NCBI GenBank assembly: GCA_003485015.1 | Contig: DNCN01000144.1 | Location: forward strand, 1-14,459 | DNA length: 14,459 nucleotides | DNA from: a bacterium | GTDB taxonomy: Bacteria; UBA9089 | Direction: 5' to 3' | In this document: one piece after another, positions 13,837-14,459 of the stretch | Position numbering within the stretch: position 1 is the first letter of the stretch | Layout of the letters: every line of letters begins with the position of its first letter | Translations under genes and position numbers: made by a program | Notes under the pieces: model-generated | The model's input: the letters and a program-made list of their open reading frames with translations, nothing else | Database searches by the model: none | Told to the model about the DNA's origin: nothing

Positions 13837-14459
13837 TTATATTCTTTCCTCAAAGGTAACTCGCAGGAGTTCTTCAATGGTAGTAATTCCCGCTAAGACT
13901 TTTCTTACGGCCGCATCACGCAGGGTAATCATCCCCGCCCTGCGGGCTGCATCACGAATTATCTGGGTAGGTTCCCGATTGAGGATCAGCTCCTCGAGCT
14001 CCGAATTCATCATCATCACCTCATAGATACCCTGCCTACCTCGATAGCCAATATTGGCACAATAAGTGCAACCTTTACCACGATACAAAGTAACCTCTTC
14101 TTCTCCCTTCACCTTTATTCCAAAATCCTTCAAGGTCTGCCTAGAAACCTTATACGATTCCTTACACTTAGAACAAATAGTGCGCACTAACCTCTGGGCA
14201 AGGGACATAACTACCGTTGAGCTGATCAAAAAGGGTTCAATCCCCATGTTGACAAGTCTTGTTATTGCTCCCGGTGCATCATTAGTATGTAAAGTTGAAA
14301 GAACAAGGTGCCCAGTTAAGGCAGCCTGGATAGCCACCTCTGCCGTCTCACGATCACGAATCTCACCTACCATAATCACATCCGGATCTTGGCGCATAAA
14401 GCTCCGGAGGCCGGAGGCGAAATCAAGCCCTATCTCTGGTTTAACCTGCACCTGGTTTA
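13837..14459 (-). CDS. pilB: Type IV pilus extension ATPase PilB / GspE family (C-terminal part; continues past the window)
   Basis: The frame is open to base 14459, where it reads NQVQVKPEIGLDFASGL, an internal family segment, so the N-terminal ~350-360 residues lie outside the window. About 206 residues are visible: the Walker B region QDPDVIMVGEIRDRETAE, the His box GHLVLSTLHTNDAPGA, then SLAQRLVRTIC. A zinc-binding tetracysteine site follows (CSKC and, about 34 residues later, CTYC), typical of PilB/GspE and absent from PilT. The final block has TLRDAAVRKVLAGITTIEELLRVT, the usual end of the family. It powers addition of pilin to the fibre at the inner membrane, opposite in action to the adjacent PilT. 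GTG at 14451 is an internal Val codon, not a start. Confidence 0.95.
   Translation of the reverse strand, partial: NQVQVKPEIGLDFASGLRSFMRQDPDVIMVGEIRDRETAEVAIQAALTGHLVLSTLHTNDAPGAITRLVNMGIEPFLISSTVVMSLAQRLVRTICSKCKESYKVSRQTLKDFGIKVKGEEEVTLYRGKGCTYCANIGYRGRQGIYEVMMMNSELEELILNREPTQIIRDAARRAGMITLRDAAVRKVLAGITTIEELLRVTFEERI

Overview
This window carries eleven genes and one gene remnant, all on the minus strand, so transcription runs from base 14459 towards base 1. The content is bacterial: a type IV pilus assembly block, two small class III-signal pilins, and a long run of polytopic glycosyltransferases. Both pilins end in the same kind of C-terminal block (GGWLYNS...GRV...DTKG..YS.Y). I associate that pattern with uncultivated lineages such as Omnitrophota. 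That is an impression from memory, not a placement; a marker-gene tree would be needed. Base composition is moderately AT-rich throughout, with no obvious compositional island.

Bases 10197-14459 form the pilus block: the 3' part of pilB (extension ATPase, running off the window edge), pilT (retraction ATPase), pilC (inner-membrane platform), then two pilin genes. The second pilin (10197-10658) forms its own transcription unit. An intrinsic terminator (10766-10797) closes the upstream gene. It is followed directly by a near-consensus sigma-70 promoter (TTGACA, 17 bp, TATAGT) and an AAGGAGGTG ribosome binding site, and a strong 11-bp stem-loop (10128-10165) lies after the gene. This layout suggests it is the abundantly made major pilin.

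Bases 1-10099 form a surface-glycan cassette: a YfhO-like GT-C protein, a DPM1-like GT2 that probably charges polyprenyl phosphate with a sugar, a B12-binding-type radical SAM enzyme, three GT39/PMT_2-type membrane glycosyltransferases, and a zinc-ribbon class I methyltransferase cut by the window edge. The genes from 6893 downward overlap or abut (ATGA overlap, adjacent stop/start, 11-bp and 14-bp overlaps), so they are almost certainly one translationally coupled operon. A lipid-linked sugar made in the cytoplasm would be used on the outer face of the membrane by the GT-C enzymes. The acceptor is unknown; its position next to the pilus genes makes pilin glycosylation one candidate.

The less ordinary signals are as follows. 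(1) A remnant of a fourth GT39-type gene at 2138-2462 seems to keep its first codons and its last ~100 codons but has lost the middle. (2) The yfhO-like gene carries several in-frame simple-sequence expansions, including an ~88-bp element of two heptamer arrays arranged around a 19-bp palindrome. (3) An (ATT)7 microsatellite sits in the methyltransferase gene exactly where the conserved fold should continue. (4) The first pilin has Trp instead of Phe at mature position +1. I found no tRNA, rRNA, CRISPR array, transposase or integrase. No gene-free stretch exceeds 150 bases.
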